Positions 52,669 to 63,776 of a DNA stretch of 64,000 nt are shown piece by piece. A program made the position numbers and the translations under genes. The notes below the pieces were generated by a model that was not told the origin of the DNA, made no database searches, and saw nothing but the letters and a program-made list of their open reading frames with translations. Within the stretch, counting starts at the first letter, position 1, and the number at the start of each line of letters is the position of its first letter. This DNA is from Thermocrispum agreste DSM 44070. Its GTDB lineage: Bacteria > Actinomycetota > Actinomycetes > Mycobacteriales > Pseudonocardiaceae. The DNA lies in contig NZ_ATYX01000006.1 of the NCBI RefSeq assembly GCF_000427905.1, positions 124,001 to 188,000 of the forward strand, given 5' to 3'.

Positions 52669-53564
52669 GCGAGCCGCACCGGTCGGGTTTCGCCTGCTTC
52701 GTCGGCAGGCCGAACGCGGGCAAGTCGACCCTGACGAACGCGCTGGTCGGCGAGAAGGTGGCGATCACCTCCACCAAGCCGCAGACCACCCGCCACGCCA
52801 TTCGCGGCATCGTGCACCGCCCGGACGCCCAGCTGGTCGTGGTGGACACGCCGGGGCTGCACCGGCCGCGCACGCTGCTCGGCCAGCGGCTCAACGACGT
52901 GGTGCGCGCCACCTGGTCGGAGGTGGACGTGGTCGGGTTCTGCATCCCGGCCAACGAGAAGATCGGGCCCGGTGACCGGTTCATCGCCGCGGAACTGCGC
53001 AAGGTGGCCAAGCACACCCCGGTGATCGGCATCGTCACCAAGACCGACCTGGTCAAGCCGCCGCAGATCGCCAAGCAGCTGGCGGCGATGGCGGAGCTGA
53101 TGGACTTCGCCGAGCTGATCCCGGTGTCGGCGCACGAGGGCTTCCAGGTGGACCTGCTCGCCGACCTGCTGATCGAACGGTTGCCGGAGGGGCCGCAGCT
53201 GTACCCGGACGGCGACCTGACCGACGAGCCGGAGCAGACGCTGGTGGCCGAGCTGATCCGGGAAGCGGCCCTGGAGGGGGTGCGGGACGAGCTGCCGCAC
53301 TCGATCGCGGTGGTGGTCGAGGAGATGCTGCCGCGCGAAGGCCGTGACGACCTGATCGACGTCTACGCGGCGCTGTACGTCGAGCGGCCGAGCCAGAAGG
53401 GGATCATCCTGGGCCGGGGCGGCAGCAGGCTGCGGGAGGTCGGCAGCACCGCGCGCAAGCAGATCGAGCGCCTGCTGGGCACCAAGATCTACCTCGACCT
53501 GCACGTGAAGGTGGCCAAGGACTGGCAGCGCGACCCGAAGCAGCTGCGCAAGCTCGGGTTCTGA
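52665..53564 (+). CDS. era: GTPase Era
   Basis: A 299-residue GTPase for 16S rRNA processing and 30S assembly. The P-loop is [21 protein letters not shown] is the switch region; DTPGLHRP and TKTDL follow. The C-terminal KH domain contains [31 protein letters not shown]-like spacing (GxxG loop GRGGSR). The ATG overlaps the previous stop (ATGA). The chain ybeY-corC-cdd-like-era-recO-uppS is the actinobacterial norm. Confidence 0.97.
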   Translation: MSEPHRSGFACFVGRPNAGKSTLTNALVGEKVAITSTKPQTTRHAIRGIVHRPDAQLVVVDTPGLHRPRTLLGQRLNDVVRATWSEVDVVGFCIPANEKIGPGDRFIAAELRKVAKHTPVIGIVTKTDLVKPPQIAKQLAAMAELMDFAELIPVSAHEGFQVDLLADLLIERLPEGPQLYPDGDLTDEPEQTLVAELIREAALEGVRDELPHSIAVVVEEMLPREGRDDLIDVYAALYVERPSQKGIILGRGGSRLREVGSTARKQIERLLGTKIYLDLHVKVAKDWQRDPKQLRKLGF

Positions 53565-53628
53565 CCGGCGGGTGGCATGCTGCGCGTCGGCGGGCGGGCT
53601 CGTCGGCGGGTGGTGGGATGATGACGGG

Positions 53629-54372
53629 GTGGCCAACCTCTACCGTGACACCGGCGTGGTCCTGCGCGTGCACAAGCTGGGGGAGGCCGACCGGATCATC
53701 ACGCTGCTGACCCGCAGGAACGGCAAGGTTCGGGCGGTCGCCCGCGGGGTGCGGCGTACCACGTCGCGGTTCGGTGCACGGCTGGAGCCGTTCTGTCACG
53801 TCGACGTGCAGTTCTATCCCGGGCGCTCGCTCGACGTCATCACCCAGGTGCAGACCGTCGACGCGTTCGCGCAGGGCATCGTCTCGGATTATCCGCGCTA
53901 CACCGCGGCCGCCGCGGTGGTGGAGACGGCCGACCGGCTGGCGGCGGAGGAACGCGAGCCTGCCACCCGGTTGTATCTGCTGGTGGCGGGTGCGCTGCGG
54001 GCGTTGTCGGCGGGGGAGCGGGATCCGTCGCTGGTGCTCGACGCGTTCTTGCTGCGTGCCATGGCGTATGCCGGCTGGGCGCCCGCCATCACCGAGTGCG
54101 CCCGGTGCGGGGAGCCGGGGCCGCATCGTGCGTTCAGTGTCCCGGTCGGCGGGGTGGTGTGCGCCGGGTGCCGCCCAGCGGGGGCCGTGTCGCCGTCACC
54201 GGAGGTGATCCGGCTGCTCGGTGCGTTGTTGCACGGCGACTGGGAGGTCGCCGAACGCTGTCAGCCGTCGGCCCGGCGTGACGTGAGCGGCCTGGTCGCC
54301 GCGCACCTGCAGTGGCATCTGGAACGTCAGCTACGCTCGCTTCCGCTGGTGGAACGCAGAGCGGGAGGCTGA
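53629..54372 (+). CDS. recO: DNA repair protein RecO
   Basis: A 247-residue recombination mediator that loads RecA with RecR. N-terminal OB fold: [37 protein letters not shown]. The zinc site is CARCG and CAGC (two CxxC pairs). The GTG at 53629 starts at the conserved [12 protein letters not shown]; the upstream frame is spurious. The gap to era is 64 bases. Confidence 0.95.
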   Translation: MANLYRDTGVVLRVHKLGEADRIITLLTRRNGKVRAVARGVRRTTSRFGARLEPFCHVDVQFYPGRSLDVITQVQTVDAFAQGIVSDYPRYTAAAAVVETADRLAAEEREPATRLYLLVAGALRALSAGERDPSLVLDAFLLRAMAYAGWAPAITECARCGEPGPHRAFSVPVGGVVCAGCRPAGAVSPSPEVIRLLGALLHGDWEVAERCQPSARRDVSGLVAAHLQWHLERQLRSLPLVERRAGG

Positions 54373-54376
54373 GAAC

Positions 54377-55207
54377 GTGCGGGGTAAGGCACGGTTGGAG
54401 CCCATTCGCGAAACGCGGAAGCCGGATCCGCATCCGTCCGGCGCCCGGCCGCCGGAGATCCCGCCGGAGTTGATCCCCCGCCATGTCGCGCTGGTGATGG
54501 ACGGCAACGGCCGGTGGGCCAACAAGCGCGGCCTGCCCCGCATCGAGGGGCACAAGCGCGGCGAGGCCGTGATGATCGACGTGGCCAGCGGCGCGGTGGA
54601 GCTGGGCATCAAGTGGCTGACGGTGTATGCGTTCTCCACCGAGAACTGGAAGCGCAGCCCGGAGGAAGTGCGCTTCCTGATGGGTTTCAACCGGGACACC
54701 ATCCGCAGGCAGGTGGATTACCTCGGTTCGATCGGGGTGCGCATCCGCTGGGCGGGCCGGGCGCCGCGGCTGTGGCGCAGCGTCATCAAGGAGCTGCGGA
54801 TCGCCGAGGAGCGGACCCGGTTCAACACCAGGATGAACATGACCATGTGCGTCAACTACGGTGGGCGGGCGGAGATCGTCGATGCGGTGCGCCGCATCGC
54901 GGAGGAGGCCGCGGCGGGCCGGATCGACCCGAGGAAGGTCACCGAGCGTACCGTGGCGAAGTACCTCTACCAGCCGGAGATGCCCGACGTGGACCTTTTC
55001 CTCCGACCGTCCGGCGAGCAGCGCACGTCGAACTTCTTGCCGTGGCAGTCGGTGTATGCCGAGATGGTGTTCCAAGACACCCTGTTCCCTGATTTTGACC
55101 GCACCCACCTGTGGCAGGCGTGCCTGGAGTATGCCCGGCGTGATCGGCGGTTCGGGGCAGCGCGGGATGCCGTTGCGGAGCCAGCCCGACAGACCGGAGA
55201 ACCATGA
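54377..55207 (+). CDS. uppS: Isoprenyl (decaprenyl) diphosphate synthase, cis-type
   Basis: A 276-residue cis-prenyltransferase making the polyprenyl carrier for cell-wall synthesis. The catalytic Asp lies in [16 protein letters not shown]-type motif is [14 protein letters not shown]; substrate binding is by [16 protein letters not shown], and [14 protein letters not shown] follows. Length and the N-terminal extension resemble Rv2361c, the long-chain (C50) synthase. GTG start four bases after recO. Overlaps the next gene by four bases. Confidence 0.95.
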   Translation: MRGKARLEPIRETRKPDPHPSGARPPEIPPELIPRHVALVMDGNGRWANKRGLPRIEGHKRGEAVMIDVASGAVELGIKWLTVYAFSTENWKRSPEEVRFLMGFNRDTIRRQVDYLGSIGVRIRWAGRAPRLWRSVIKELRIAEERTRFNTRMNMTMCVNYGGRAEIVDAVRRIAEEAAAGRIDPRKVTERTVAKYLYQPEMPDVDLFLRPSGEQRTSNFLPWQSVYAEMVFQDTLFPDFDRTHLWQACLEYARRDRRFGAARDAVAEPARQTGEP

Positions 55208-55626
55208 GCACCGAGGCCGTTGACACCGCAGAACTGCTGACCAACGCCAAGACGGCGCTGGAGCGCTACCTGGAGGTCAAGGTCGACGACGACGGCGCGT
55301 TGACCTTCCAGCACTCCGATGTGCCGTGCGCGGTGCAGGCGGTGCGGCTGGCTGAGGGCTTGACGGTGTTGAGCCTGACGTGTGTGGTGGCCTGGGACCT
55401 GCCGGACGACCCTGCGTTGGCGGTGGCGGCGGCCGAGCGGGCGGGCCAGGGCTTGTTCGGCACGCTCGGCGTGGTGCACACCGACACCGGGTTGGACGTC
55501 ACGCTGCGCTACGCGTTCCCGGCCGACGGGCTGGAGCCCACGCCGCTGGGGACGCTGTTGATGCTGGTGGTGTCGACAGCCTCGCGGCTGCGCGCCGACT
55601 TGCTCGCGCTGGTCGAGAATCGCTGA
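55204..55626 (+). CDS. YbjN-like domain protein
   Basis: A 140-residue protein resembling the YbjN/type III chaperone-like fold: [27 protein letters not shown]-like N-terminus, a two-layer sheet and [13 protein letters not shown] at the end. It is coupled to uppS through an ATGA overlap. The family has no firm molecular function; some members affect stress tolerance. It is the last gene of the era-uppS chain. Confidence 0.68.
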   Translation: MSTEAVDTAELLTNAKTALERYLEVKVDDDGALTFQHSDVPCAVQAVRLAEGLTVLSLTCVVAWDLPDDPALAVAAAERAGQGLFGTLGVVHTDTGLDVTLRYAFPADGLEPTPLGTLLMLVVSTASRLRADLLALVENR

Positions 55627-55727
55627 GCGCAGAAGGCATCGTGGCGGGCCGGGCGCAAGCCGTGGCGGCGCGAGTGGCGACGGACGTGTCGTCCGGCTGC
55701 ACAGAAGGGGAGAATTCGCGCCACTCG

Positions 55728-55742
55728 TGACACTGATTGTCG
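55728..55742. promoter_or_regulatory. Candidate Zur box upstream of the permease operon
   Basis: TGACACTGATTGTCG matches the actinobacterial Zur consensus TGAAAATGATTTTCA at 11 of 15 positions and keeps perfect GACA/TGTC arms around a seven-base centre. It lies 35 bases before the GTG of the permease gene, and the zur gene lies 2.4 kb away. I found it by eye only; binding is inference. Confidence 0.45.
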
Positions 55743-55776
55743 ATTTCGACTAGGTGGGCTGGCACGATCGTCGACC

Positions 55777-56892
55777 GTGAACGCAGAACGCGCACATGTT
55801 TCCGGTGCGGAGCCCGGCCGGGGGCTCGAGCGTGCCGAGCGGCCGGCGCGGCCTGCCGCGCCCTCGGGCGTCGCTGATCGGCGGGGGCCGGGTGGCCGCG
55901 AGGTTCGGCCGCCGCGGCGCCTGCGCATCACGTCGATGGAAGTGCTGTGCGTGCTGTTGGTGGCGGCGCTGCTGGTGCGGCCGCTGCTGCGTGACGGGCT
56001 GGCCGGCTATCCGCGGCTGAGCACGGCCGCCACCGTGTTCGTCGCCATCTGCGTGCAGGCGCTGCCGTTCCTGGTGCTCGGGGTGCTGCTGTCCGGTGCG
56101 ATCGCCGCGTTCGTCCCGGCTCGCGTGCTGCAGCGGGCGCTGCCACGCAGCAGCGTCGGGTCCGTGGGGGTCGCGGGGGTCGCGGGGGTGGCGTTGCCGA
56201 CGTGTGAGTGCGCGGCGGTGCCGATTGCCCGCAGGCTCATCGCGCGCGGGGTCGTGCCGGCGGCGGCGTTGACCTTTCTGCTTGCCGCGCCGGCGGTGAA
56301 CCCGGTCGTGATGGTGGCGACCGCGGTGGCATTCCCGGGGGAGCCGCTGATGATGCTGGCGCGTTTGGTGGCGTCGCTGGGGACCGCGGTGCTGGTCGGG
56401 CTGCTGTGGGCCCGGTTCGGCAAGCTCGACTGGATCGTCGAGCGAGCCCGGCAGCGCGTGGCCGATGTGGTAGCGGGGCGGCGCTGGCGGGCGTTCACCG
56501 AGACGGCGCGTGCCGACCTGGTGGACGCGGGCGGCTTCCTGGTGCTGGGCGCGGCGATCGCCGCGGCGATGAACGTGCTGATCCCACCGGGCTGGTTCGC
56601 GTTCCTGGGCGAGCAGGTGGTGCTCGGCGTGCTCGTGATGGCGGTGCTCGCGGTGTTGCTGGCGCTGTGCAGCGAGGCCGATGCGTTCGTCGTGGCTTCC
56701 CTCGCCGGCTTGCCACTGCTGCCGAAGTTGGTGTTCCTGGTGGTCGGCCCGGCGGTGGACGTCAAGCTGATCAGTCTCCAGGCGGGGACGTTCGGGCGCC
56801 CGTTCGCGCTGCGGTTCGCTCCGCTGACGTTCGTGGTGGCCATTGCCTGTGCGGTCGCCGCGTGGTGGGTGGTCCTGGGAGGCAGCCGATGA
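55777..56892 (+). CDS. UPF0718/ArsP-like permease
   Basis: A 371-residue membrane protein with a roughly 50-residue basic N-terminus and about eight helices. It has the family cysteine motif LPTCECAAVPIARRL and GVALPTCEC context, LTFLLAAPAVNPVVM, and a second half with LALCSEADAFVVASL. The family includes organoarsenical exporters and permeases under zinc control. It is coupled to the next gene by an ATGA overlap. With arsR and zur nearby and a candidate Zur box upstream, zinc-linked metal or metallophore transport is a reasonable inference. GTG start. Confidence 0.87.
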   Translation: MNAERAHVSGAEPGRGLERAERPARPAAPSGVADRRGPGGREVRPPRRLRITSMEVLCVLLVAALLVRPLLRDGLAGYPRLSTAATVFVAICVQALPFLVLGVLLSGAIAAFVPARVLQRALPRSSVGSVGVAGVAGVALPTCECAAVPIARRLIARGVVPAAALTFLLAAPAVNPVVMVATAVAFPGEPLMMLARLVASLGTAVLVGLLWARFGKLDWIVERARQRVADVVAGRRWRAFTETARADLVDAGGFLVLGAAIAAAMNVLIPPGWFAFLGEQVVLGVLVMAVLAVLLALCSEADAFVVASLAGLPLLPKLVFLVVGPAVDVKLISLQAGTFGRPFALRFAPLTFVVAIACAVAAWWVVLGGSR

Positions 56893-57716
56893 GGCGGGAG
56901 ACGGCCAATGTCCTGTTGCTGTTGCTCGGTGGCTGCTTGCTGAAGCTGGCCTGGACCGGCGACTACCTGCGGTACGTCAAGCCGCAGCATCGCTGGTGGC
57001 TGGTGGGCGCCGGCCTGGTCGTGGTGGTGTTGGCCGCGGTGGCGATCTGGCGTGACATGCGCGCCGCCCGCCCGGCCGGCGGAGGGGGCGGTGGTGCAGG
57101 CGCTGTTGGTTCGGCGCGGATGGAGGGCGATGGCCATTCCGGTGCCCCGGCAGGAGCAGACCACCACGCCCGTGCCGACTCCTCGGTGGATGACCACGGC
57201 CATGCTCATGGCGGTGGCCGGAGCGCATGGCTGCTGTTGGCGCCGGTGCTCGCCGGGCTTCTGGTCGCTCCGCCTGCGCTGGGTGCCGACTCGGTGTCCC
57301 GGTCGCTGGAAGCGGGCGGAAGGCAGGTCGACCCGGCGCAGGTCGAGGCGTTCTCGGCGTTGCCGGCGGACGAAGTCACCACGCTGCCGCTGTCGCAGTT
57401 CCATGCCAGGGCGGTCTGGGGCGAGGGGAAGACGCTCATCGACCGGCGAGTGCGATTGAGCGGCTTCGTCGTGCGCGAACGCGGGCGCACCTACATCGCG
57501 CGGGTGGTGATCAGGTGCTGCGCGGCCGACGGCTATCCGGTGCCGGTCCGCCTGGTCGGCGATTCGGAGATGCTGCGGGGATTGGGGCAGGACGAGTGGA
57601 TCGAGGTGGTCGGGCGGTATCGCCCGCCGTCGCGTCCGTCGTCGGTGACCACCCCGGACCTGACGGTGGAGGAGCTCAGGCGAATACCGGAACCTGCCGA
57701 TCCGTACGAGTACTGA
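56889..57716 (+). CDS. TIGR03943-family permease subunit with His-rich loop
   Basis: A 275-residue protein, partner of the UPF0718 permease. Two N-terminal helices (VLLLLLGGCLLKLAW, WLVGAGLVVVVLAAVAIW), a Gly/His-rich linker with ADHHARADSSVDDHGHAHG, a third helix (LLLAPVLAGLLVAPPAL) and an exported domain with RTYIARVVIRCCAADGYPV, the family CC motif. The His-rich loop suggests metal binding. The ATG overlaps the permease stop by four bases. Such pairs are often regulated by Fur/Zur proteins. Confidence 0.87.
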   Translation: MRRETANVLLLLLGGCLLKLAWTGDYLRYVKPQHRWWLVGAGLVVVVLAAVAIWRDMRAARPAGGGGGGAGAVGSARMEGDGHSGAPAGADHHARADSSVDDHGHAHGGGRSAWLLLAPVLAGLLVAPPALGADSVSRSLEAGGRQVDPAQVEAFSALPADEVTTLPLSQFHARAVWGEGKTLIDRRVRLSGFVVRERGRTYIARVVIRCCAADGYPVPVRLVGDSEMLRGLGQDEWIEVVGRYRPPSRPSSVTTPDLTVEELRRIPEPADPYEY

Positions 57717-57776
57717 AGCGTGCGCCGCGGACCGGAAGCGTGCGCCCCGGGTCGGCGACACTGCCAGCAGTCCGGC

Positions 57777-57799
57777 GGGGAGGGGAGGGAGGGGAGGGG
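57777..57799 (+). other. Potential G-quadruplex
   Basis: Five G-runs (GGGG-A-GGGG-A-GGG-A-GGGG-A-GGGG) separated by single adenines, a textbook quadruplex pattern with one-base loops. It lies 60 bases beyond the TIGR03943 stop in the 448 bp gap before zur, so it is on the RNA-like strand of the permease operon and may act as a 3' boundary. No gene was seen in the rest of that gap. Confidence 0.75.
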
Positions 57800-58164
57800 C
57801 CCCAGAGGCGGATGACTTTCCATCGGCGCGATGTCGACGCCTTGCGGCGGACATGGCGGACAGTGCCCGGGCGGCGTGACTTCCACGCATTGCGGCTGCC
57901 GCGGCGACGTGTCCCGGCCGCTGCGATCACGTACGCGGCTGGCACTGCTCATCGGGTCGGGCATCGCGCTGCCGATTCCGGCCGGGGTGCTACCCGGACC
58001 GCTCAGGGCAGGCCGTGCGCCCGCCGTGCCGTCCGCGATTACCGCCGGTTCCGCGCCTCTCCAACCAGCGCACCCAGGCTGCCGCGTCCGCGGCGAGTCA
58101 TTGCCCGGGTTCCTGCCAGCGACGTTCGGGCAGGGATGCCGGTGCCGAATGCCCTCCCGGGGCG

Positions 58165-58578
58165 CTACGACTTGGCGGCGTTGCAGTCCGCACAGGTGCC
58201 GACGATCTCCACGGTGTGCCGCAGGTTCACGAAGCCGTTGCTGGCCGCGACCGACTCCGCCCAGCGCTCCACCACGGGCTCCTCGACCTCCACCGTGTAG
58301 CCGCACTCCCGGCACACCAGGTGGTGGTGATGGTGGTCGGAGCAGCGGCGGTAAATGACCTCGCCGGACTCGGTGCGCATGGTGTCCACCAGCCCGGCGT
58401 CGGACAGCGACTGCAGGGTGCGGTAGACGGTGGTCAGCCCGATGGTGTCGCCGCGCCGCCGCAGCTCGTCGTGCAGTTCTTGCGCGGAGCGGAAGTCGTC
58501 GATGTTCTCCAGCAGCTCCACCACGGCAGCACGCTGCCGCGTCGCCCGCCTGCCGGGCACCGGGCTCGCCTTGGTCAT
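58165..58578 (-). CDS. zur: Fur-family zinc uptake regulator Zur (FurB)
   Basis: A 137-residue Fur-family repressor. The winged helix is [19 protein letters not shown] and [14 protein letters not shown]. The metal-sensor part contains [15 protein letters not shown] and CADC near the end, supplying the structural zinc cysteines and histidine ligands. Coupled to arsR by an ATGA overlap. This pair matches M. tuberculosis Rv2358 (SmtB) and Rv2359 (FurB/Zur), which represses zinc uptake and paralogous ribosomal protein genes. The ending is short (NAAKS). Confidence 0.93.
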   Translation of the reverse strand: MTKASPVPGRRATRQRAAVVELLENIDDFRSAQELHDELRRRGDTIGLTTVYRTLQSLSDAGLVDTMRTESGEVIYRRCSDHHHHHLVCRECGYTVEVEEPVVERWAESVAASNGFVNLRHTVEIVGTCADCNAAKS

Positions 58579-58919
58579 CGACCCTCCTCCTGCACGTGCG
58601 CCACGGCGTCCACGACGATGTGGGCCAGGTGGTCGTCGGCCAGCCGGTACAGCACCTCGCGCCCACGCCGCTCGCCACGCACCACGCGCGCGGCCTTCAG
58701 GACGCGGAGGTGTTGGCTGATCAACGGTTGCGCGACACCGAGCGCGTCGACGAGTTCGTGCACGCAGCGCTCGCCGGCCCGCAGCTGCAGGACGATCGCG
58801 ATCCGCACCGGCGCGGCGAGCGCGCGCAGCAGCTCACCGGCGGCGGCCAGCGTCTCCGCAGGCAGCGGCGATTCCGCGGACGCCGACGGGCGGTCGGCCG
58901 CGTGGGTGAGCGTCTGCAT
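58575..58919 (-). CDS. ArsR/SmtB-family metal sensor repressor
   Basis: A 114-residue winged-helix repressor: [37 protein letters not shown], then [17 protein letters not shown] and [24 protein letters not shown]. The last helix with DHLAHI fits an alpha-5 zinc site. SmtB in M. tuberculosis derepresses smtB-furB in zinc excess. Start at 58919 (MQTLTHAAD); an ATG three codons upstream (58928) is possible. Divergent from glyS. Confidence 0.9.
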   Translation of the reverse strand: MQTLTHAADRPSASAESPLPAETLAAAGELLRALAAPVRIAIVLQLRAGERCVHELVDALGVAQPLISQHLRVLKAARVVRGERRGREVLYRLADDHLAHIVVDAVAHVQEEGR

Positions 58920-59352
58920 GCACCCCATGGTAGACGCCGCGCGACGAAGGTGGCCGTGGCTGCCGGGCGGCCCCGGCGCCGCCGGCCGATGCCACTTGGT
59001 GACCGGCTCCCGGCTCCGGCAGGAAGCGGCGGACGCGCGCGGGAAGCGGCCCGGCGGCGGAAGCGCCGAGCCGACGCCACGCGTGCCGCACACTGGTCCG
59101 GCAGCCGGTGCCGGGTGCCCGCATACGGCCGGGCGGGGGCCGACGTGGTGGCGGCGGTGCGCGCGGCCTGCTGGGTGCCCGCATACGGCCCGGCGGGGAG
59201 TACCGCGCCGGTGCCATGCGCCGCACGTGGTCGTCCGGGTCCCGCGTGCCCATGCCGCTGGGCACGTCTGCGGCCCCGGCTGGCTTCATCCGTTCGGGGA
59301 ATGGATACCCTGGGCTTTACTCCACGACCAGTTCGACACATGCGGAGATCCA
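58920..59352. other. Divergent intergenic region between arsR and glyS
   Basis: 433 bp. An 18-base direct repeat, GGGTGCCCGCATACGGCC, occurs at 59113-59130 and again 60 bases on at 59173-59190. A -10-like TACCCT lies near 59308 before glyS. No gene is convincing; the long plus-strand frames are shadows upstream of glyS. Confidence 0.5.
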
Positions 59353-60738
<1,386 letters not shown>

Positions 60739-60741
60739 TTC

Positions 60742-61374
60742 GTGACACGAGTGCGACGCTGGATCGTCCGGGGCGTCGTGGGGGCGCTCCTGGTCGGCCT
60801 GCTGGTGCTGGGCGGCACCGCGTTCCGGGTGTGGCAGGTCGCCCGCATCGACGACCGCACCCCGGCGGACGCCATCGTGGTGCTCGGGGCGGCCCAGTAC
60901 AACGGCCGCCCGTCACCGATCTTCGCCGCGCGCCTGGCGCACGCCCAGCAGCTGTACGAGCAGGGCGTCGCCGGCCGCATCGTGACGCTCGGCGGCGGTC
61001 AGGCAGGGGATGCCACGACCGAGGCGGAAGCCGGTGCCCAGTGGCTGGTCGACCACGGCGTACCGCGGGACGCGGTCTCGGCGCTCGGCGAAGGCACGGA
61101 CACGCTGGGCAGCGTGCAGTCGTTCGTCGCGTCGGCGCGTGAGACCGGCATCCGGTCCGCGGTGATCGTCAGTGACCCGTGGCACTCGCTGCGGGCCCGC
61201 ACCATGATGCGCGACCTCGGCATCGACGCCTGGACCTCGCCGACGCGCAGCGGCCCGATCGTGCAGACCCGTCGGACGGAACTGCGCTACATCTGGCGTG
61301 AGACCAGGGCGTTGCTGTTCTACCGCTTCGTCACGTCGCCGACGGACGTCGTCAGCGGCTCCAGCTTGGACTGA
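60742..61374 (+). CDS. YdcF/SanA-like DUF218 membrane-associated protein
   Basis: A 210-residue protein with one N-terminal membrane helix (GVVGALLVGLLVLGGTAF) and a DUF218 domain: DAIVVLGAAQYNGRPSPIFAARLAHAQ, VTLGGGQAGDATTEAEAG, and SDPWHSLRARTMMRDLG. Family members are SanA/YdcF-like, tied to envelope integrity (vancomycin sensitivity in E. coli); the biochemical activity is unknown. GTG start three bases after glyS, so the two are cotranscribed. Confidence 0.88.
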   Translation: MTRVRRWIVRGVVGALLVGLLVLGGTAFRVWQVARIDDRTPADAIVVLGAAQYNGRPSPIFAARLAHAQQLYEQGVAGRIVTLGGGQAGDATTEAEAGAQWLVDHGVPRDAVSALGEGTDTLGSVQSFVASARETGIRSAVIVSDPWHSLRARTMMRDLGIDAWTSPTRSGPIVQTRRTELRYIWRETRALLFYRFVTSPTDVVSGSSLD

Positions 61375-61402
61375 TCACGCGGCGCGCTCCTAGTCTGGTC
61401 GC

Positions 61403-62665
61403 ATGTACACCGAGCACGACCGGGCCAGGCGGTATCCCGAGCCGCCCAAGGGCGCGGTACCGGAGGGGGCGCAGGACACGCGAGGGCCGTTCGCCCGCGA
61501 CCGGGCCCGTGTGCTGCACAGCGCGGCGTTGCGGCGGCTGGCCGGCAAGACGCAGGTGGTCGGGCCGGGGGAGGGGGCCGAGGTGTCCGGTGTCCCGCGC
61601 ACCCGGCTGACCCACTCGCTGGAAGTCGCGCAGATCGGCCGCGGGATCGCCACCGACCTGGGCTGTGATCCCGATCTGGTGGACCTGGCCGGCTTGGCGC
61701 ACGACATCGGGCATCCGCCGTTCGGCCACAACGGCGAGAAGGCACTGGACGAGGTCGCGGCCGACATCGGCGGCTACGAGAGCAATGCGCAGACGCTGCG
61801 CATCCTGGTCCGCCTCGAACCGAAGCACCTGCGCGACGACACGCCGGTCGGGTTGAACCTGACCAGGGCGAGCCTGGACGCCACCAGCAAGTACCCGTGG
61901 CCGCGCAGGTCGGGCGAGCGCAAGTTCGGGGTGTATCCGGACGACCTGGACACCTTCCGTTGGGTCCGCGAAGGCGCCCCGGAGGGTGAGCGCTGCATGG
62001 AGGCCCAGATCATGGACTGGGCCGACGACGTCGCCTACTCGGTGCACGACGTCGAGGACGGCGTGCTCGCCGGGCGCATTTCCATGGCCGTGCTGGCCAG
62101 CCGGGACGAGCGGGCAGCCATCGCGGAGCTGGCCGCCAAGCACTTCTCCCACCTGGACGTCGCCACTTTGGAGGCCGCCGCGGTCGGGCTGCTCGAGCTG
62201 CCCGCGGTCGCCGAACTGGCCAGGTCCGGGTGCGACTTCTCGCCCCGGGCCATGGTGGCGCTCAAACGGATGACGTCCGAGCTGGTCGGCCGCTTCGCCA
62301 CCGCCGTGGTGGCTCCGACGCGGGCGGCCCACGGCGACGGGCCGCTGTGCCGGTACGCCGCACGGCTGGAGGTGCCGGACCAGGTCGCCGCGGAGGTCGC
62401 GCTGTTGAAGTCGCTGGCGCTGCGGTACGTGATGAGCGACCGGCGCCGTCTCGCGGTGCAGGAGGGACAGCGGGAACTGCTCATGGAGCTGGCCACGGTG
62501 CTGGCCGAACGCGCGCCCGAGTCGCTGGACGCCTTGTTCGTGCCGGACTGGCAGGCGGCTGGTGACGATGCCGCCCGGCTGCGCGTGGTGGTCGACCAGG
62601 TGGCCACTTTGACCGATTCGCAAGCCGTGGCGTGGCACGCCTGGCACACTGGGCGGCATGGCTGA
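61403..62665 (+). CDS. dgt: dGTPase (deoxyguanosinetriphosphate triphosphohydrolase-like)
   Basis: A 420-residue HD-domain hydrolase that splits dNTPs into deoxynucleoside and triphosphate. The HD metal site is assembled from [28 protein letters not shown] and [31 protein letters not shown] is the conserved N-terminal motif. Corresponds to Rv2344c. The stop codon lies inside the serpin start region: the two genes overlap by eight bases. Confidence 0.95.
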   Translation: MYTEHDRARRYPEPPKGAVPEGAQDTRGPFARDRARVLHSAALRRLAGKTQVVGPGEGAEVSGVPRTRLTHSLEVAQIGRGIATDLGCDPDLVDLAGLAHDIGHPPFGHNGEKALDEVAADIGGYESNAQTLRILVRLEPKHLRDDTPVGLNLTRASLDATSKYPWPRRSGERKFGVYPDDLDTFRWVREGAPEGERCMEAQIMDWADDVAYSVHDVEDGVLAGRISMAVLASRDERAAIAELAAKHFSHLDVATLEAAAVGLLELPAVAELARSGCDFSPRAMVALKRMTSELVGRFATAVVAPTRAAHGDGPLCRYAARLEVPDQVAAEVALLKSLALRYVMSDRRRLAVQEGQRELLMELATVLAERAPESLDALFVPDWQAAGDDAARLRVVVDQVATLTDSQAVAWHAWHTGRHG

Positions 62666-63776
62666 CCCACCCGCCGAGCGCAGGCATCTGCAGTTCACCC
62701 TGGATCTGCATCGGGTCATCGGTGCCGGTGGCGGCACCGTGTGCTTCTCGCCGTACTCGGTGGAGAGCGCGCTCGGCATGGTCTACCAGGCGGCGCGCGG
62801 CGCGACCGCGGAAGAGCTGCAAGGTCTGCTGGACCCGGACGCCACCGACATCGGCAAGCAGGTGGAGTTGCTGCGCACGGCGGCGGTGCTGTCCTCGGGT
62901 CGGGGCGGCGACCAGCCCGTGCTCGAGGTGTCCAACACGCTCTGGGCGTGGGAGCAGCTGCCGCTCAACGAGTCGTTCACCGTGGAGCTGGCCGGATGGC
63001 CGGGGGCGAAGGTCGCCACCGCGCCGTTCGTGACCGACCCGGAAGCGGCTCGCCGCGCGATCAACGACGACGTCGCGAGAACCACCAGGAACCTGATCAC
63101 CGATCTGGTGCCGGAAGGCGCGGTGGACTCCTCCACCGTGGCCAGCCTGGTCAACGCGCTGTATCTCAAGGTGGGGTGGCGGCATCCGTTCGCCGAGCAC
63201 GAGACCGCCGAGGAACCGTTCGCCACGCCGTCCGGGGAGCGCCGGGTGCCGATGATGCACCAGGTGGACAGATTCGGCTACGCCAGCGCGGCGGGCTGGA
63301 CCGCGGTGAGCCTGCCCGCGGCCGGCGGCGTCGAGGCGGTGGCGTTGTTGCCCGACGGGGAGCTGACGGAAGCGGAAGCCCACACCGATGCGGCGACCCT
63401 GGCCGCCGTGCTGAGCGAGCTTCGCGCGCGACGGGTCTCGCTGTGGCTTCCGCGGCTGCGGGTGAAGACCAACGTCGGGTTGACCGACGTGTTGAGCACC
63501 CTCGGGGTGCGGACGCTGTTCACGCCGCAGGCCGACCTCAGCGGGCTGTCCAGCGATCCCCGGTTGACGGTGTCGGACGCTCTGCACGAATCGGTGCTGC
63601 GGGTCGACGAGAAGGGCCTGGAGGGTGCCGCCGCGACCGCCATGATGGTCCGGATGACCTCGGTGATCGTCGAAAGCCCGGTCGAGGTCCGTTTCGATCG
63701 GCCGTTCTTGCTGCTCGTTCGCCACGCGGCCTCCGGGGCGGTGTACTTCGTTGCGCGGGTGGCCGACCCCGGCTGA
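62658..63776 (+). CDS. Serpin-family protease inhibitor
   Basis: A 372-residue serpin, unusual for a bacterium. Landmarks: [27 protein letters not shown]-like helix region, [36 protein letters not shown] and the C-terminal signature [20 protein letters not shown]. The hinge is E318-K-G320 with small residues G323-A-A-A326-T, as needed for inhibitory insertion. Counting 17 residues from Glu318 puts P1 at Thr334 and P1' at Ser335, with Arg332 at P3. The loop is about four residues longer than in alpha-1-antitrypsin. No signal peptide is seen, so an intracellular target is likely. It overlaps dgt by eight bases. Confidence 0.93.
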   Translation: MADPPAERRHLQFTLDLHRVIGAGGGTVCFSPYSVESALGMVYQAARGATAEELQGLLDPDATDIGKQVELLRTAAVLSSGRGGDQPVLEVSNTLWAWEQLPLNESFTVELAGWPGAKVATAPFVTDPEAARRAINDDVARTTRNLITDLVPEGAVDSSTVASLVNALYLKVGWRHPFAEHETAEEPFATPSGERRVPMMHQVDRFGYASAAGWTAVSLPAAGGVEAVALLPDGELTEAEAHTDAATLAAVLSELRARRVSLWLPRLRVKTNVGLTDVLSTLGVRTLFTPQADLSGLSSDPRLTVSDALHESVLRVDEKGLEGAAATAMMVRMTSVIVESPVEVRFDRPFLLLVRHAASGAVYFVARVADPG

